Notes: generated from the letters alone by a model not told the origin. A DNA stretch of 64,000 nt from Adiantum capillus-veneris (GCA_014529385.2 CM043943.1:156237592-156301591), one strand, 5' to 3'; positions 9,510 through 20,838 are shown, counted from the first letter of the stretch. Made by a program: numbers and translations.

Positions 9510-11219
9510 GCATCTTACTTATACCCTTCTCTTGCACAGCCTTAATTTTTCCATGCATTGACCGAGTATGCATAAAATAGGGCCACATTACACGGCCAAG
9601 CATTAGCACAAATTTTTTCAACCCATGCACGGCACATACACCGAGGTGATACCTTGTTGTCCGGGAGGACTCCGGCTAGGAGGGAGGGAGGCATTCTCAA
9701 ATGCAGACCCAATGGCAGAAAGAGCAAAAAAGGGCATGTTTTTCAACTATTTTTACGGGTTGTTGTTTGATTGTGAAATTTTTTGGACTAACCAAAGTAC
9801 ATATACCGTTATACAGCATGAATCTACACGTATATGGGACCAAACGCCAAATCAAGCCCCTAGGTGTGTGTATATAAGTAGAAATAGCCATTTTTTGGGC
9901 AAAATATTGGTAAAACGGAGAAATCCGGCCATAAAAATTGCATGTGAGTGTATATAATATTTTGCGGTGATGTTTTTGATTTATTATGATTTTTGGGGAT
10001 TTTCTGGGTTTGATTTGTTATTTTCCTTTTAATTTTGCTAATTTTTGACAAAAAAACTTCAAAAATACAAAAAGCAGGTGAAAAACGGTTGTAATGAAAA
10101 ACAAAAAATATGGGGATGATCAGTGACTATAGGACAACCTATGGTACAGTGGGGGTGCGAAACGTCAAATTTCTCGTAAACTGGGTAATGGAGTCCAAAT
10201 CAAGAAATTTTTGAGCCTAAAACGCATCTTACAAGAAGTTCGGAGCACATGTCAAATTTCATGAAAAGTGGTTCGGGGACCTCCATTATAAGAATTTTTC
10301 ACTTCATTTTTCTAGTATTGACCTTTGAGAGAGAGCTTCTGCCACCTAGAGCGAACAGAACTTCCAGCAGCTTCTACGACGCGTACGACTACCCGACGGG
10401 CTTCATACATGAGAGGTAGGCTCACCACCTTGAGCTTTTCGCGCATGTTTGTCGTTTTGTCGCGGAAACTAGCGTAGGGTTCACACAGAAAGCGGGCAGT
10501 AGAGACCTACAAGTAGAGGTGACCACTTAACGGCTAACCCAAAAGCAACGAGACTTCATCGGCAGCTTACCCTAGCATAGGAGACCAGTCTTGGATATCC
10601 AAAGGCAGTAGAAAACCATCGGGAAAAACCCTAATTCCTAGAGCCCCGCAAGAGGCCACCAAATGGGAAATCGGCGGAGAGGCACCCAAATGCTACCAAA
10701 ATTCATGGGTAGGAGCATCTCGACATGCTCGACAAGTCTATGTAGCCCACATGACCAAAAGGTGACCCGAAGCGGCACTAAACTTCAAAAACGGCATCAG
10801 ACACACAAAGCGTCAAATAGCTCTCGCGGCCAAACCGCATGTCCATTTGCCACCAAACTTCACGAGCGGCTTTCCTAGACCATCAACAACCAAGTCCTAT
10901 GGTGGTAGACCACCACAAGTCATCAAAAACATGTAAACGCAACCACGGGTGCTTCTAGAGCGACAAATTGCCAAACGGAGCTCCGGTGAAGCCAAAGTCA
11001 ACAAAAACCATACGGCAAGGATCCCCAAGGGATCGGGAAGCTATGGAGACCAACATCAAGAAATTTCATCGCCAAAAAGCACTCCAAAAGTCAGAAGACG
11101 GCTCGGAGGCTCCGAAATCCACACAGGGATTTACTTTGTATCCATTTGACTTTTTTGTTGAAATTAGGCTTAAAAGGGACTCAGGGGGACTAAGGGCAGG
11201 CACCAGTAACAGTTTCCAT
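9510..11219 (+). other. non-coding 3' region of G1 or P1 leader; boundaries unresolved
   Basis: No convincing gene. A purine tract (AGGAGGGAGGGAGG, 9678-9691) could be a polypurine tract, and TATATAAG at 9871-9878 could be a TATA box of a 3' LTR starting near 9692. I cannot find a clean TG...CA pair, and the sequence does not match the LTR at 20839. From about 10330 the base composition becomes CG-richer (leader-like), up to the tandem array at 11.2 kb. Short ORFs here have no coding character. Confidence 0.4.
9678..9691 (+). other. possible polypurine tract of G1
   Basis: Fourteen purines (AGGAGGGAGGGAGG) lie about 170 bases after the accessory ORF. That is where the primer for plus-strand DNA synthesis of an LTR retrotransposon is expected. 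No obvious TG start follows directly, so the call is tentative. Confidence 0.35.
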
Positions 11220-12192
11220 AAAAAATTCATCAGGAGACATCCTACGCGTCGGATGTCTCAAGGCCATTTTTGGGCACAAAACCCAACTCCTCTCATCACA
11301 CACATTTTCTGAATGGCCTTTACATGCTAGCCAACAAGTTTCATCACATTTGAACCAAAATTGACCTCATATGCACCAAAAAAATGCAAAGTCAGGGCAT
11401 AGAGGCAATAATGGGCCATAGACCTATCAAAACTTGTCCAAATCACATGAAACTTGCACAATACATTCATGAGCACATTGCCAACCAATCTGTGTGGTCA
11501 CTTGCAAAAAATGATGAAGTAGACATCCTACGCGTAGGATGTCTATTTGACATTTTTGGCCTACAAAGGGTGTTTTTCCATTCCACATCTATTCATATCA
11601 TCTTAAGAGCTCTTATATCAAGTTTGAAGCCATTCTAATCATTTTTGACCCCCAACACCTCAAAGATACACTTTTTGGGCCTTACCAACATCAAATCTTG
11701 TCCAAATCAAAATCCAAGAGCATGGCCATGTCCCACAGGCCAAGAGCTACCCACAGAACAAATCTCAAGCTAATTTGATGAAAAAGACATCCTACGCGTA
11801 GGATGTCTCCAGCTTAAATTTGACCTTCTCTACAAAAAGTGACATCATGAGAGCCATTACCATGGTGCAAAGAGCCCATATATCAATTTTCAACCCATTT
11901 GGATATCATTTTCCACCTGTTGTGGACATCCTACCCAATTTGTGAGCCTAAAGCCTGAATCTACCCAAAAATGCACTTTTTGATGCCCAAACCCAATTCC
12001 AATCATATAGCCATGTTACACAGGCCAAGGACCACCAGCATGTCAAGTATCACCAAAATCTGATGAAAAAGACATCCTACACGTAGGATGTCTAGATGAT
12101 AAATTTTGGTCAGAATTGCACTATGAGCACATGCACAGTTTCCCAAGCTCCTTTTAAGTTTTAATTTCAATTTTCAAGTCATTTGGATAGTT
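11200..12192 (+). repeat. tandem array of ~280-bp units, each with a 24-26-bp palindrome
   Basis: Four units are spaced 286, 264 and 285 bp apart. Each carries AGACATCCTACG followed by its reverse complement, at 11235-11258 (one mismatch), 11521-11544 (perfect, 26 bp with flanks), 11785-11808 (perfect) and 12070-12093 (one central mismatch). Flanking text recurs too: TGATGAAAAAGACATCC before the third and fourth palindromes, CACAGGCCAAG and CATTTGGATA between them. A half copy (GGACATCCTACCC) lies near 11923. The array continues after the C2 insertion and ends shortly before the ATG at 17367. It looks like the 5' leader of element P1. The palindromes could form cruciforms or RNA hairpins. Confidence 0.85.
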
Positions 12193-12197
12193 AAAAC
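12193..12197. repeat. target-site duplication AAAAC, left of C2
   Basis: AAAAC directly precedes the left LTR and is repeated at 17301-17305 directly after the right LTR. A 5-bp duplication is the copia norm and shows that the whole of 12198-17300 arrived as one insertion. Confidence 0.95.
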
Positions 12198-12424
12198 TGT
12201 TGGAATTAGGGTTGCAGAGAGACACACACGGCTTGGAGAAGACGAAGGAAGCTCAAGGCACACAATAGAGAGTGTGTTACTTAGTGTGCAATGGAAAGAT
12301 TGATAGCCCTAGAGTGATGGGCGTATATACAATGCACGGGGGAAAAAACCTCCTAAAGAGGGAAAAAATGCCCCGGCGGTCCTAGTGTGTTCACACACAT
12401 CACTACCACATGTATATGGTAACA
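12198..12424 (-). repeat. 3' LTR of C2 (left copy)
   Basis: 227 bp, TGTTGGAATTAGGG ... GGTAACA on the plus strand. It differs from the right copy at five positions (the GCAGAG/GCGGAG, CACGGC/CACAGC, AAGACG/AAGATG, GGGGG/GGGGA and GTGTG/GTGTA sites). On the reverse strand it is the 3' LTR, adjoining the polypurine tract. Confidence 0.96.
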
Positions 12425-12436
12425 AATCCCCCCTAG
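12425..12436 (-). other. polypurine tract of C2
   Basis: The plus strand AATCCCCCCTAG reads CTAGGGGGGATT on the reverse strand and lies directly next to the 3' LTR. It is the expected primer for plus-strand synthesis. Confidence 0.85.
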
Positions 12437-13641
12437 AGTGATGCGGTGAACGAGAGCTGGCACATGAGTAAACGGAAGTGCCATGCCCTGAGGACAGGAT
12501 CAGTCCACAAAGGGGAGTAAGCCCAAAGCTTTGCGGAAAGCTTCAAGCTTCTCACGAGACAAAGATCTGCAAGGTTGTCCTGTGTTGGCACATAAGCCAA
12601 GCTGATCTCTCCTGATGAGAGCCTCTCCCTGACATAGTGGTAATGCACCTCAATGTGCTTTGTGCGAGCATGAAAAATTGGGTTCCTCGCAACTGCCAAT
12701 GCGCTCTGACTGTCAGTGTAGATAGTGTTGGCATTGTCCTGTCCAACACCCAAATCAGCCATAAGGCGTCTGAGCCATACACAGTCAACCGTAGCTGTGA
12801 AGATTGCCCTGTACTCAGCCTCACAACTCGAAGTGTCCACAGTAGGTTGCTTCTTGCTCAACCATGATATACATGAACTGCCAAGCATGAAACAAAAACC
12901 ACTTGTGGACACTCGCGTGTCAAAACAACCAGCCTAATCTGAGTCCGAAAAGAGCATGTAAGCCTAGCGGCAATGATCCCCCCTTGGGATAAAACAAGCC
13001 AAGATGTAAAGTGCCACTAAGGTAGCGGAAAATCCTCTTGACAGCCTGTCAATGCTTAGACCCTGGGCTATGCATAAATCTGCTAACCTGTGAGACTACA
13101 AACTGAATATCCGGCCTTGTGTTGCATACATAAATGAGGCAGCCAACAGCAGTTTGGTAAAGAGTGACATCAATAGGATCGCCAGCATCATGTAGACTCA
13201 ACTTCAAACCTGTTTCCATGGGAGTGGCAATAGGTTTGCAATCCTCAAGTCCAAACTTACATAGCAATGTCTCTATGTAACTTTTCTGACACAAGGCAAT
13301 ACCACCATCACACTACTTAAACTGTATACCCAAGTAATGATGCAACAGCCCCAAATCTTTCATCTTGAAAGTAGCATTCAAATCAGCCTTAAATTCAGCA
13401 ATATGTCTCTCATTTGGTCCAGTGATCAGCAAATCATCAACATAAAGAACCACAATCAGAAGTACATCACCCTCACGCTTTACATACAATGTGCTTTCTG
13501 TTGGACTGTTATGAAGCCTCGTTTAACCAAATGAGTGTCAGCTTTCTCATACCAAGCACGAGGAGATTTCTTCAACCCATACAAAGCCTTCTTACATCTG
13601 CACACTTTGTCCTCTTGTCCTTTTATGACAAAACCGCGAGG
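12433..13641 (-). pseudogene. C2 reverse transcriptase C-terminal part and RNase H
   Basis: Read on the reverse strand, the catalytic YVDD lies at 13433-13444, in VVLYVDDLLITG. Next come YIETLLCKFGLEDC, TPMETGLKLSL and TRPDIQFVVSQVSRFM (13049-13294), then the RNase H end: [39 protein letters not shown] and [12 protein letters not shown] (12433-12912). Several stops and frameshifts separate these blocks. Near the end the usual LADxLTK box reads [11 protein letters not shown], where the frame probably shifts, so the printed C-terminus after that point is not native. RT and RNase H belong to the same polyprotein as the integrase to the right. Confidence 0.88.
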
Positions 13642-14541
13642 CTACGTTACATAAACTTCCTCAAATATGTGACCATTCAAGAAAGCAGTAACAATGTCTG
13701 ATTGATGTACATACCAACCAAAATGAGCTGCCAATGCACATAGAAAACGTACAGTAGTCATACGACAAGTGGGAGCAAAAGTCTCTTCATAATCTATGCC
13801 TTTTTGTTGTGCATAACCTTTTGCAACAAGTCGAGCCTTATGGCGATCGATCTCACCATCCGTCTTGCGTTTCAACTTGTAAACCCACTTCGTACCAATG
13901 GCCTTTTTGCCAAGAGGCAAATCACATAAATTCCATGTGTCATTTTCTATAAGTGCATCATATTCTGATTGCATGGCAGCCATCCAATTTTCTGAATTCT
14001 GTGCTTCATCAAAAGACAGAGGCTCCTCAACATCATGTAAGCTAGACACAGCCAAAGCATAACAATCTGATGCATAAGATGCATGGCGAGAACCTGAACG
14101 AGTACGACTAGACAAAGGTGCATCCAATTTACTGTCACGCAAAGTGTGCACCAGCCATTTTGGCATACCTCTAGCCTGCTCATTTTCAGCCCTTTCCTCA
14201 TCAAGTATATCATGTACATCTGCATCAGTAATAGGCTGATCTAAAACATTTTCAGAAACCCCCATAGGCTGTACATTTGCCTCATTGGAACTTACATTCG
14301 TATTTCCACCACTGAAAAGAGGCAACAAAGTGTCATAAATGTCCTGTGAGCTTACATTATTGTCTCTAGTACATGACAGCAAGGGCTGAATAGAATCTTC
14401 CACAAACACTACATCCCGAGAAACTAGAATACGTTTTGTTTGTGGATGATACAACCTGTAACCTTTGCTTTCAGCACTATAACCAACAAAAATACATTTG
14501 ACAGCCTTATCATCCAATTTTTTGCGTTGTGTTTGTGGCAC
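13642..14541 (-). pseudogene. C2 integrase C-terminus and reverse transcriptase N-terminal part
   Basis: A 299-codon reverse-strand frame. It starts in the integrase C-terminal region (KCIFVGYSAESKGYRLYHP, SRDVVFVED), passes a low-complexity linker, and enters copia RT at NWMAAMQSEYDALIENDTW, GTKWVYKLKRKTDGEIDRHKARLVAKGY, DYEETFAPTCRMTTVRF and HQSDIVTAFLNG. In most copia elements the last phrase is QMDVKTAFLNG; here MDVK has become SDIV, a change at a conserved active-site aspartate neighbourhood although the Asp itself is present. The frame ends at a stop at 13642-13644. Confidence 0.9.
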
Positions 14542-15670
14542 AAAGCATATGCCAAACAGTCAAAAACACGCATGTGCTCAATAGAAGGCTTTCTATCATG
14601 CCATGCTTCATATGGAGTATAGACTGCAAAGCTTTCGTAGGACACCTGTTAAGTACATAAGTGGCACACATGATGGCCTCAAGCCAAAAAGAATGCGGCA
14701 AAGCTTGACTTTTGACCATACATCATGCCATTTTCATTGATGACCTGTTTTTCCTCTCAACAACACCATTTTGCTGAGGTGTATAAGGCGTTGTACATTG
14801 GTATTCTTTATCCCATGACTAGCCAGAAATGAATTAAATTCATGACACATATACTCCCCCCCTCGATCTGAATGGAGGGTGCCCATAGTACATTTCGAGA
14901 CATTTTCAGCCATAGCCAGAAATTGTTTGAAGCACATAAAAACTTCGGACTTCGCTTTAAGCGGAAATACCCATGCATGCCTGGAGTAATCATCAATGAA
15001 AGTCACGAAGTAAAGGTAATTTCCAAGGACGGAGTTTGCATGGGCCCACAAACATCACTATGCACAAGCTGCAACCTGCATGTGGCCCGAACTGAACCAT
15101 CCTTTGGAAACTTAGAACGCTGCATCTTACCCAAAATACAACCTTCACAAATATGTTTGACAGGTGCTTCAAGAGGCGGCAAAGAAGCAACCATATCATA
15201 TTTTTGCAAACGCAGCAAACTAGAAAAATGCAGATGACCAAAACATGCATGCCAAAGTTTTGCATCTGAAATAGCCCTTGAATCTGCAATAGCATTTGAA
15301 AAAAAAATTCCACACTTGTCATACAAAGTGAGCTTATATAGCCCACGGCACAAAAGGCCAGATGCAAAATTTCATCACCAAAATTGAGATCATGAACTGT
15401 CCATCTGTCATCCACAAATTTGACTACAAGTCCAAGTCTAGAAAGTGCGGATACAGACAAGAGATTCTTCTTGATCCCAGGTACATAAAGTGCCTCAACA
15501 AGTGTGAAGGAAGTGCCATTTGCAGCAGTAAGCACAATCTTTCCAACTCTTTGAACCGGATAAGAGGCATTGCTAGCACAAGTGACTGAATTCCCATGAG
15601 GGACAGACTCGAGAGAGATAAACAATTCACGATGTGAGGTAATGTGCTTTGTAGCACCACTGTCGAAACA
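14424..15670 (-). pseudogene. C2 protease and integrase core
   Basis: On the reverse strand the protease begins with CFDSGATKH (15641-15670) and continues through VEALYVPGIKKNLLSVSALSRLGL (14993-15625). The pre-integrase finger is KLWHACFGHLHFSSL ... CEGCILGKMQR, followed by LVHSDVCGPM. The core has FVTFIDDYSRHAWVF and TLHSDRGGEY (14734-15051). After that the frame breaks, and the third acidic block is out of frame around 14740-14760. FWLEAIMCATYVLNR is found at 14510-14719. At least four frameshifts split the domain. The frame to its right ends at TGA 15671-15673, just upstream of CFDSGA, where copia elements usually have Trp. Confidence 0.9.
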
Positions 15671-16771
15671 TCACACATGTGAATCTGCAGCAACTGACAA
15701 GCATGCATCATGGACATCAGGATTGTAAGTGCACTCTACGCTAAAAGCCCATTCTGCATCAACATCAGTAACACAGTCTCCTTTCACAGAAGACTCAACA
15801 ATGGCTGCATTTGTAGTGGAACCATCATTTGCAGTGGAACCACCCTCTTTCTTCTTAGCCTCTTTGGCCTTCAACTTAGGACACGACTTGATCAAGTGAT
15901 CATTGGCTTTACAATAATGGCAACGCATCTTCTTTTTGCCCTTATCACCAGAATTTCTAGACGAATTGCTAGCAGCAGAAGCATCAGGAACATAATTTTT
16001 GCCACTCGCAGCAGAACCATAAGAAGTGGCTGCATTGCTGTTACCACCCTTTCTTTGAGAAGCAATAAAAGCCTCTTCAATTGCACGCTGTCTAGTCCTG
16101 TTTTTTTTGGAAAGTGACTCTTGCAACAGCAATGTGCATAATGCATCAAACTTGACAACTTCTGGATTTCCTTGGGTCATAAGTCTCCAAGTACTAGCAA
16201 AAGTGTGGTAAGAATCTAGTAAGGCATCAAGAACAGTCTGCACAAGGGAACTGTCTGAAATAACTTCACCTGTAGAAATAAGTTGCTCATTGATATCCTT
16301 GACACTAGCAAGGAAAGTGTCCACATCATCTTCCTCATGCATAATCTTCGACTCCAGCTCTTTACGCAGCAAAGCAATTTTAGCCTCATTGCGGCTTGCA
16401 TAAAGACCTGCTAGAATATCCCAAGCCTGTTTTGCAGATTTGTTGAACGAATGTGAGGAACAATGGTGCGCTTCACAGACAACGCAATCAATGCATGAGC
16501 CTGTGCATCCTTAACATCCCAACGAGATTGTTCTGCAGTAGTCAAAACAACTCTAACAGCTGTAATCCTTGCAGCAAGACCTGCAACATCCTCAACATTG
16601 CCTACATCCTCAGAACCAGGACGTTCAATAATGCCTTGCACAATGTTCCAGACACGCTTTGACACAAGAACATGTTGCATCATATAAGCCCACATAGGGT
16701 AGTTGTCCCCATCCAACCTGTCCTCAGCAGCAAACATCTTGAACACATCTGTGTTGTTGTTGTCAGCCATG
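15671..16771 (-). pseudogene. C2 gag (capsid and nucleocapsid)
   Basis: The reverse-strand start is MADNNNTDVFKMF (ATG at 16769-16771), about 290 bases inside the 5' LTR. The N-terminal part has the copia gag pattern (DGDNYPMWAYMMQHVL, WDVKDAQAHALIALSV). A frameshift near 16410 separates it from the second half (15671-16372), which holds the gag helices (SKIMHEEDDVDTFLASVKDI, SYHTFASTWRL) and the CCHC zinc knuckle CHYCKANDHLIKSC. A Ser/Ala/Asn-rich spacer precedes the knuckle and a Lys-rich spacer follows. The final stop TGA (15671-15673) replaces the Trp that normally precedes the protease DSG, a single G-to-A change. Confidence 0.9.
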
Positions 16772-17059
16772 GTAAATGCTGCACCTGATGTAAAAACTGC
16801 CCGAAAATAGGAGAAACGGAGCGGGAACAACCTATGCTATATAGCACAAACCGTAGAAGACTATAAGGCACCTGTTATGCAAAAAACAGCACTGAAAGAA
16901 ATTCTGCACAAAATGACGAATTAGCCTATGTAGTACTACCTGTAGTGGAAACGGAGGCCGAAACGACTTGCGAACGCTTGCCAAAGCTCACTGAAATCGG
17001 AGAAAGTGAGCAGGCGTGTGCTGGAGCAGCTGGCAACTAAGCTCGGGAGGGCGTGACAT

Positions 17060-17071
17060 GCTCTGATACCA
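17060..17071 (-). other. primer-binding site of C2 (initiator Met-tRNA)
   Basis: The reverse strand reads TGGTATCAGAGC, the complement of the 3' end of plant initiator methionine tRNA, two bases inside the 5' LTR. It primes minus-strand DNA synthesis. Confidence 0.95.
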
Positions 17072-17073
17072 AT

Positions 17074-17300
17074 TGTTGGAATTAGGGTTGCGGAGAGACA
17101 CACACAGCTTGGAGAAGATGAAGGAAGCTCAAGGCACACAATAGAGAGTGTGTTACTTAGTGTGCAATGGAAAGATTGATAGCCCTAGAGTGATGGGCGT
17201 ATATACAATGCACGGGGAAAAAAACCTCCTAAAGAGGGAAAAAATGCCCCGGCGGTCCTAGTGTATTCACACACATCACTACCACATGTATATGGTAACA
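17074..17300 (-). repeat. 5' LTR of C2 (right copy)
   Basis: 227 bp, the same ends as the left copy. It adjoins the primer-binding site on its left and the AAAAC target duplication (17301-17305) on its right, so transcription of the element would start here and run leftward. Confidence 0.96.
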
Positions 17301-17366
17301 AAAACTCAGTTTCTCAGCTGATATGGAAAAAACGCTAACTTCGGACTACTGAGTGCAACAGGATCT

Positions 17367-20300
17367 ATGGCAGCCGCAAAATCACCGACAAAGAAGAAGA
17401 GGATGACTATAAAGGATCACTTGGAAGAAGTAGAGCCATTTGTCATCCTAGAAGGAACTCTAAGGGCAACCAGCACGTGGATCCGAGAGGACTTGCTAGA
17501 GTCAAATAATTTGAAGATCTACCAAGGCATGTTCAAAGACACCGAAGGAAATGTAATAGAGCTACCCATGCTACCGCGGGAGCTCAATGAGTTTGTCAGA
17601 AGCAAGATGGCAGAGTAACTGGAGAAGATAGATCTCCACAATTATTTTGAAGCTGTACCGGCAAGAATTGACATAAAAAGAGTATGGGAGTTCGTGGCTA
17701 CAATCAAAGAAGATGGAGTGGCCAGAGTTACGGATCTACAAGGCAAGCCAAACACAGAGATTGTAATCACAGAGAGAGTGGTGGCAGATGCACTAGTCCT
17801 CTCCAACAAAGGGGATAGTGTAACCAAAAGAAGAGACGAAGTAAAGGTGTACACAGAAAAGAAAGGCAACTACACCTTTGAAGACATTGCCAACCCTTAA
17901 GTGGCAATCATGAGTCAGCTATACAACCAATACTTCCATATGTGTACAAAGCGGCCACAAAAGTACAAAATGCCGCCTGGAGCAATTGCCACAACCTTCA
18001 CCTGGGAAATGCAGAAAAGCAAGCCGAAGGTAATCAACTATGCAGCTTATATACATAATAATCTGGTGAAGATGGGCAACAAGAACCCCACATACATTGT
18101 GCCGGGTGAGCTGATCACAAAAGTGATTTATGGGGCATTACACGCCAAGGGAAGATGGCCTGACCCTCCGTCACAAAATGACTGGCTAAGGCTCAAGGAA
18201 GATAAAGAAGAGGAACAGCCCAAAGCACCAAGGGTTGCCACTAGGTTGAAATGCCGGTTAGAGACCGTGCAAGAGGAGCAGCCAGAGTTGAAGAAAGGAA
18301 AGAAGGAATCTGTCCAACTGCCGGTCAAAGAGACGAAATCACAGAAAGCGGCACGGCTAGAGCGGCTGATGGAAAGTTTTAGAGCCGAAAGAGCCCTCAA
18401 GGGAGATTTGAGCGAGCTATGGAAGCCGTCACTAGAGGCAATGTCGGGATCATCCCGAAGGGTACACAGAGACAGATTTGAAGATTACATTAAGAATTTT
18501 GAGATTCTGGATGCCATGGCAGAAAATATCCCACATGTACCATTTACAGAAGCAGAAGTGGAGGAAGTCTGTCGGCAACTGCTAGAAGAGCGGGAAGGCC
18601 AAGAGAGGGAGAGAAAGACAAAGGCAGACAGGGATTTCAAGAAAAAGACGGCAACTCCATCATCCGGCCCGAAGTCCAGCCCACCGCCATCACCACCTCC
18701 TCGTAGCCCTCCACAAACTCAATAGAAGGAGGAGCTAGACAAATCTGAACATCAAGAAGATTCAAAGCAAGAACAAAAAGAAGAAGCTAAGCCTAAAAGT
18801 GAGCAGCCATAGCCAAATGAAGCAAGGTATAACACGTTTCTAGATCTACTAGCTGCTGGATATTCAAAAGAAGAGGCTGCCACAGTCGCATTTGACTTGG
18901 CAAGCACAGGGCCCAAAGACCAGATGCAAAGCCTGCTGTTAGTGAAGCTAAAAGAGATGGCCACGGATACAGTGGACCTGCACCCACCCACCAATGTTTG
19001 GGATGTGGTGATGACCACGCTAACCGGGCTAAGGGCACAATCAATGGCCACAGAAAGTGAAATGACTACTCTCAAAGCCACGGAAGTGCAAATCAAGTCT
19101 GAAGTTGACACTCTACAAAAACAAATTAGCCAAAGGCATATAGAGAGAGAAGCTGAGCTGCAAGCCAGTCTGGCAAAGGCATTGCAAAGATGCCAGGAGA
19201 TGGAAAGAGAAAATCAGGCGGCAGCTCAAAGAGTGCAAAGGAGCCGAAGAAGAATATTGAAAACTCAGCAAGTCATTGACAGATGCAGAGAGGGAAAGGG
19301 ATAACCTAACCCTACAACTTGCTGAAGAGTCCAAGGAAGTGGAAGCAATGCGGAACGCCAAAGAGAAGGCAGAAATAGAGCAGGAGGCTAGCCAAGATGA
19401 GGTCATTGAGCTCAAGGACCAGCTTAAAGTTAAAGATCAAACCATCCAACGGCTACGGGCATCTCTTGCCAGAGTCAGAGCTTCTAGCTCGACTCACACC
19501 ACTTCAGAGAGTCAGATTTCTGAAGAACAAATGAAAGAGCTCCAGAAGAAGTTGACCTTAGAGAAGAAGCAAAGGTTGATGATGGCCAATGGGTCAGTGG
19601 TCATGCAAACCCGCATGGAAGAAGAGTACAAGGCAATGTAGGATGAGCTGGAAAACATCAAGAGAAAGCTCGACGAGGCGGAGAAAATAAATGCCAATTT
19701 GAACGACCTCCTATGGGAGAACAAGCTGAAGCAGAAAAGCAGACATTCCAAAGGCAAATAGAAGAGCTGAGAGGCCAGCAGGCAGAAGAGCAGTTAAGCA
19801 CAGGGCCAGCAGCCATGGAAGGAATAGATTTAGAGAATGTGGCAGATCCTGTGGACACACCCATGCAAGAGGAAATCCTTGTAGGACCCTCTCAAGAGCC
19901 ACAAGATCTGACACAAGAAGAAGAAGAGAAGCTGTGAAAGGCCATAGAAGCAGAAATCAGAGAAACGGCCAAAGAAGCTTTGGAATGGGAGCAGAGGTTT
20001 TTTAAATCAATGACCATTCAAAAGATAGACGCCAACAACCTTCGGGGTGAATGGCTACGGCCCTCTCTCCCATATCCTTTGCTAAAGTACGAAGCCGCCA
20101 CAATCAACAAGAGAATCAGAGAAGAGCCAACAGTGCCACTGTACACAGCAGACATCGCCAAGCCTGAAGGGGTAAAGTTGATAGTCGACTCCCAGCCCAG
20201 ATGGAGAAAGGCATGGCTGAAAAAATATCCACAGTACCTAATCCATCTCGTAGAGGCACCAAAAGTCATCAGAGATAACCTAAGTTTCTGCCCTCTACCA

Positions 20301-20786
20301 AGGATGCGAACGTGGAAGGCCCATGAGCTACTGCAAAGAAGCCAACCCACTTGGCTAAACTATCCGAAGCTACCAGGCTTGAAGGCAGGCGAGAGAATAA
20401 GTATTCAATACATGGTGAAAACCCTAACGGGCGCCATCAAATTGTTCACTGGCTCGCCTGACCTATCTTGCATTATGATGAGAAAGATCTGCAAAACCCT
20501 TTTGGCAGTCTTCGAGACGTTCAAACCGGGCCAGGCGACAGACAGTATCTTCTTCTTTCAAGATACATACAGATGTGCATACGATCTGTCTGGTCAGCCT
20601 TCCAAGGAGGTGATACATGCATTGTATCAAAGGATCATGTTTTTGCCATCCTATCACCTCCAGGCCTTCGAAGAAGCTTTCTACACCGACTTCTTCATAA
20701 TCAGCTCTGACATATTCGGCCCAACACTACTGGCTCAACATGCAAGATATGAATCAATGCTCAAGATGCGAGAAACCCTAAGATGA
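17367..20786 (+). pseudogene. unrecognised ~1,140-codon reading frame of element P1 (coiled-coil protein)
   Basis: One long frame can be followed from ATG 17367 (MAAAKSPTKKKR) to TGA 20784-20786, broken by stops at 17616, 17898, 18723, about 18810 and 19935. A detour into frame +1 between about 19260 and 19710 has its own stop at 19639. Block 1 (17367-18160) is globular, with the phrases DHLEEVEPFVILEG, NYAAYIHNNLVKMGNK and GELITKVIYGALHAKGRWPDP. Block 2 (18180-18725) is Lys/Glu-rich and ends in a Pro/Ser tail. Block 3 (18820-19940) is long coiled coil (ELKDQLKVKDQTIQRLRASL). Block 4 (19980-20786) is globular (WLRPSLPYPLLKYEAATINKR, FFFQDTYRCAYDLSGQP). No zinc knuckle, protease or polymerase is visible. 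Its place next to the PPT and LTR suggests an element-coded protein, gag-like or accessory. Block 1 faintly recalls plant mobile-element ORFs; I cannot name a family. Confidence 0.65.
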
Positions 20787-20824
20787 AGAAGCAGCTGAAC
20801 AGCCATGTCGGGGACGACATGAGC

Positions 20825-20838
20825 AAGGAGGGGGGGAG
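20825..20838 (+). other. polypurine tract of P1
   Basis: AAGGAGGGGGGGAG immediately precedes a TGTTAG LTR start and lies 38 bases after the ORF stop. This is the textbook place for a plus-strand primer. Confidence 0.8.

Larger units (their letters stand above)
12198..17300 (-). mobile_element. complete Ty1/copia element C2, reverse strand
   Basis: The element is 5,103 bp with two 227-bp LTRs and 5-bp target duplications AAAAC. The primer-binding site and polypurine tract lie in the right places for the reverse strand. The two LTRs differ at 5 positions by eye (2.2%), which marks a fairly recent insertion. It sits inside the palindrome array of P1; without it the array would run directly up to the P1 ORF. 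The coding region has several stops and frameshifts, more than the LTR divergence alone would suggest. It may have been inactive at insertion and moved with proteins from a relative. Confidence 0.97.

Noticed and set aside
9236-9580. Extra 114-codon ORF overlapping the accessory ORF
   Set aside because: It is a shadow in another frame with no coding character, and the accessory ORF explains the region.
9692-10330. Definite 3' LTR of G1
   Set aside because: A purine tract and a TATA-like box are present, but no TG...CA boundaries and no second copy could be found, so it is only reported as possible.
17367-20786. Stop codons in the P1 frame as RNA editing or recoding sites
   Set aside because: Two frameshifts occur as well, so ordinary decay is simpler. 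Editing would need transcript evidence.
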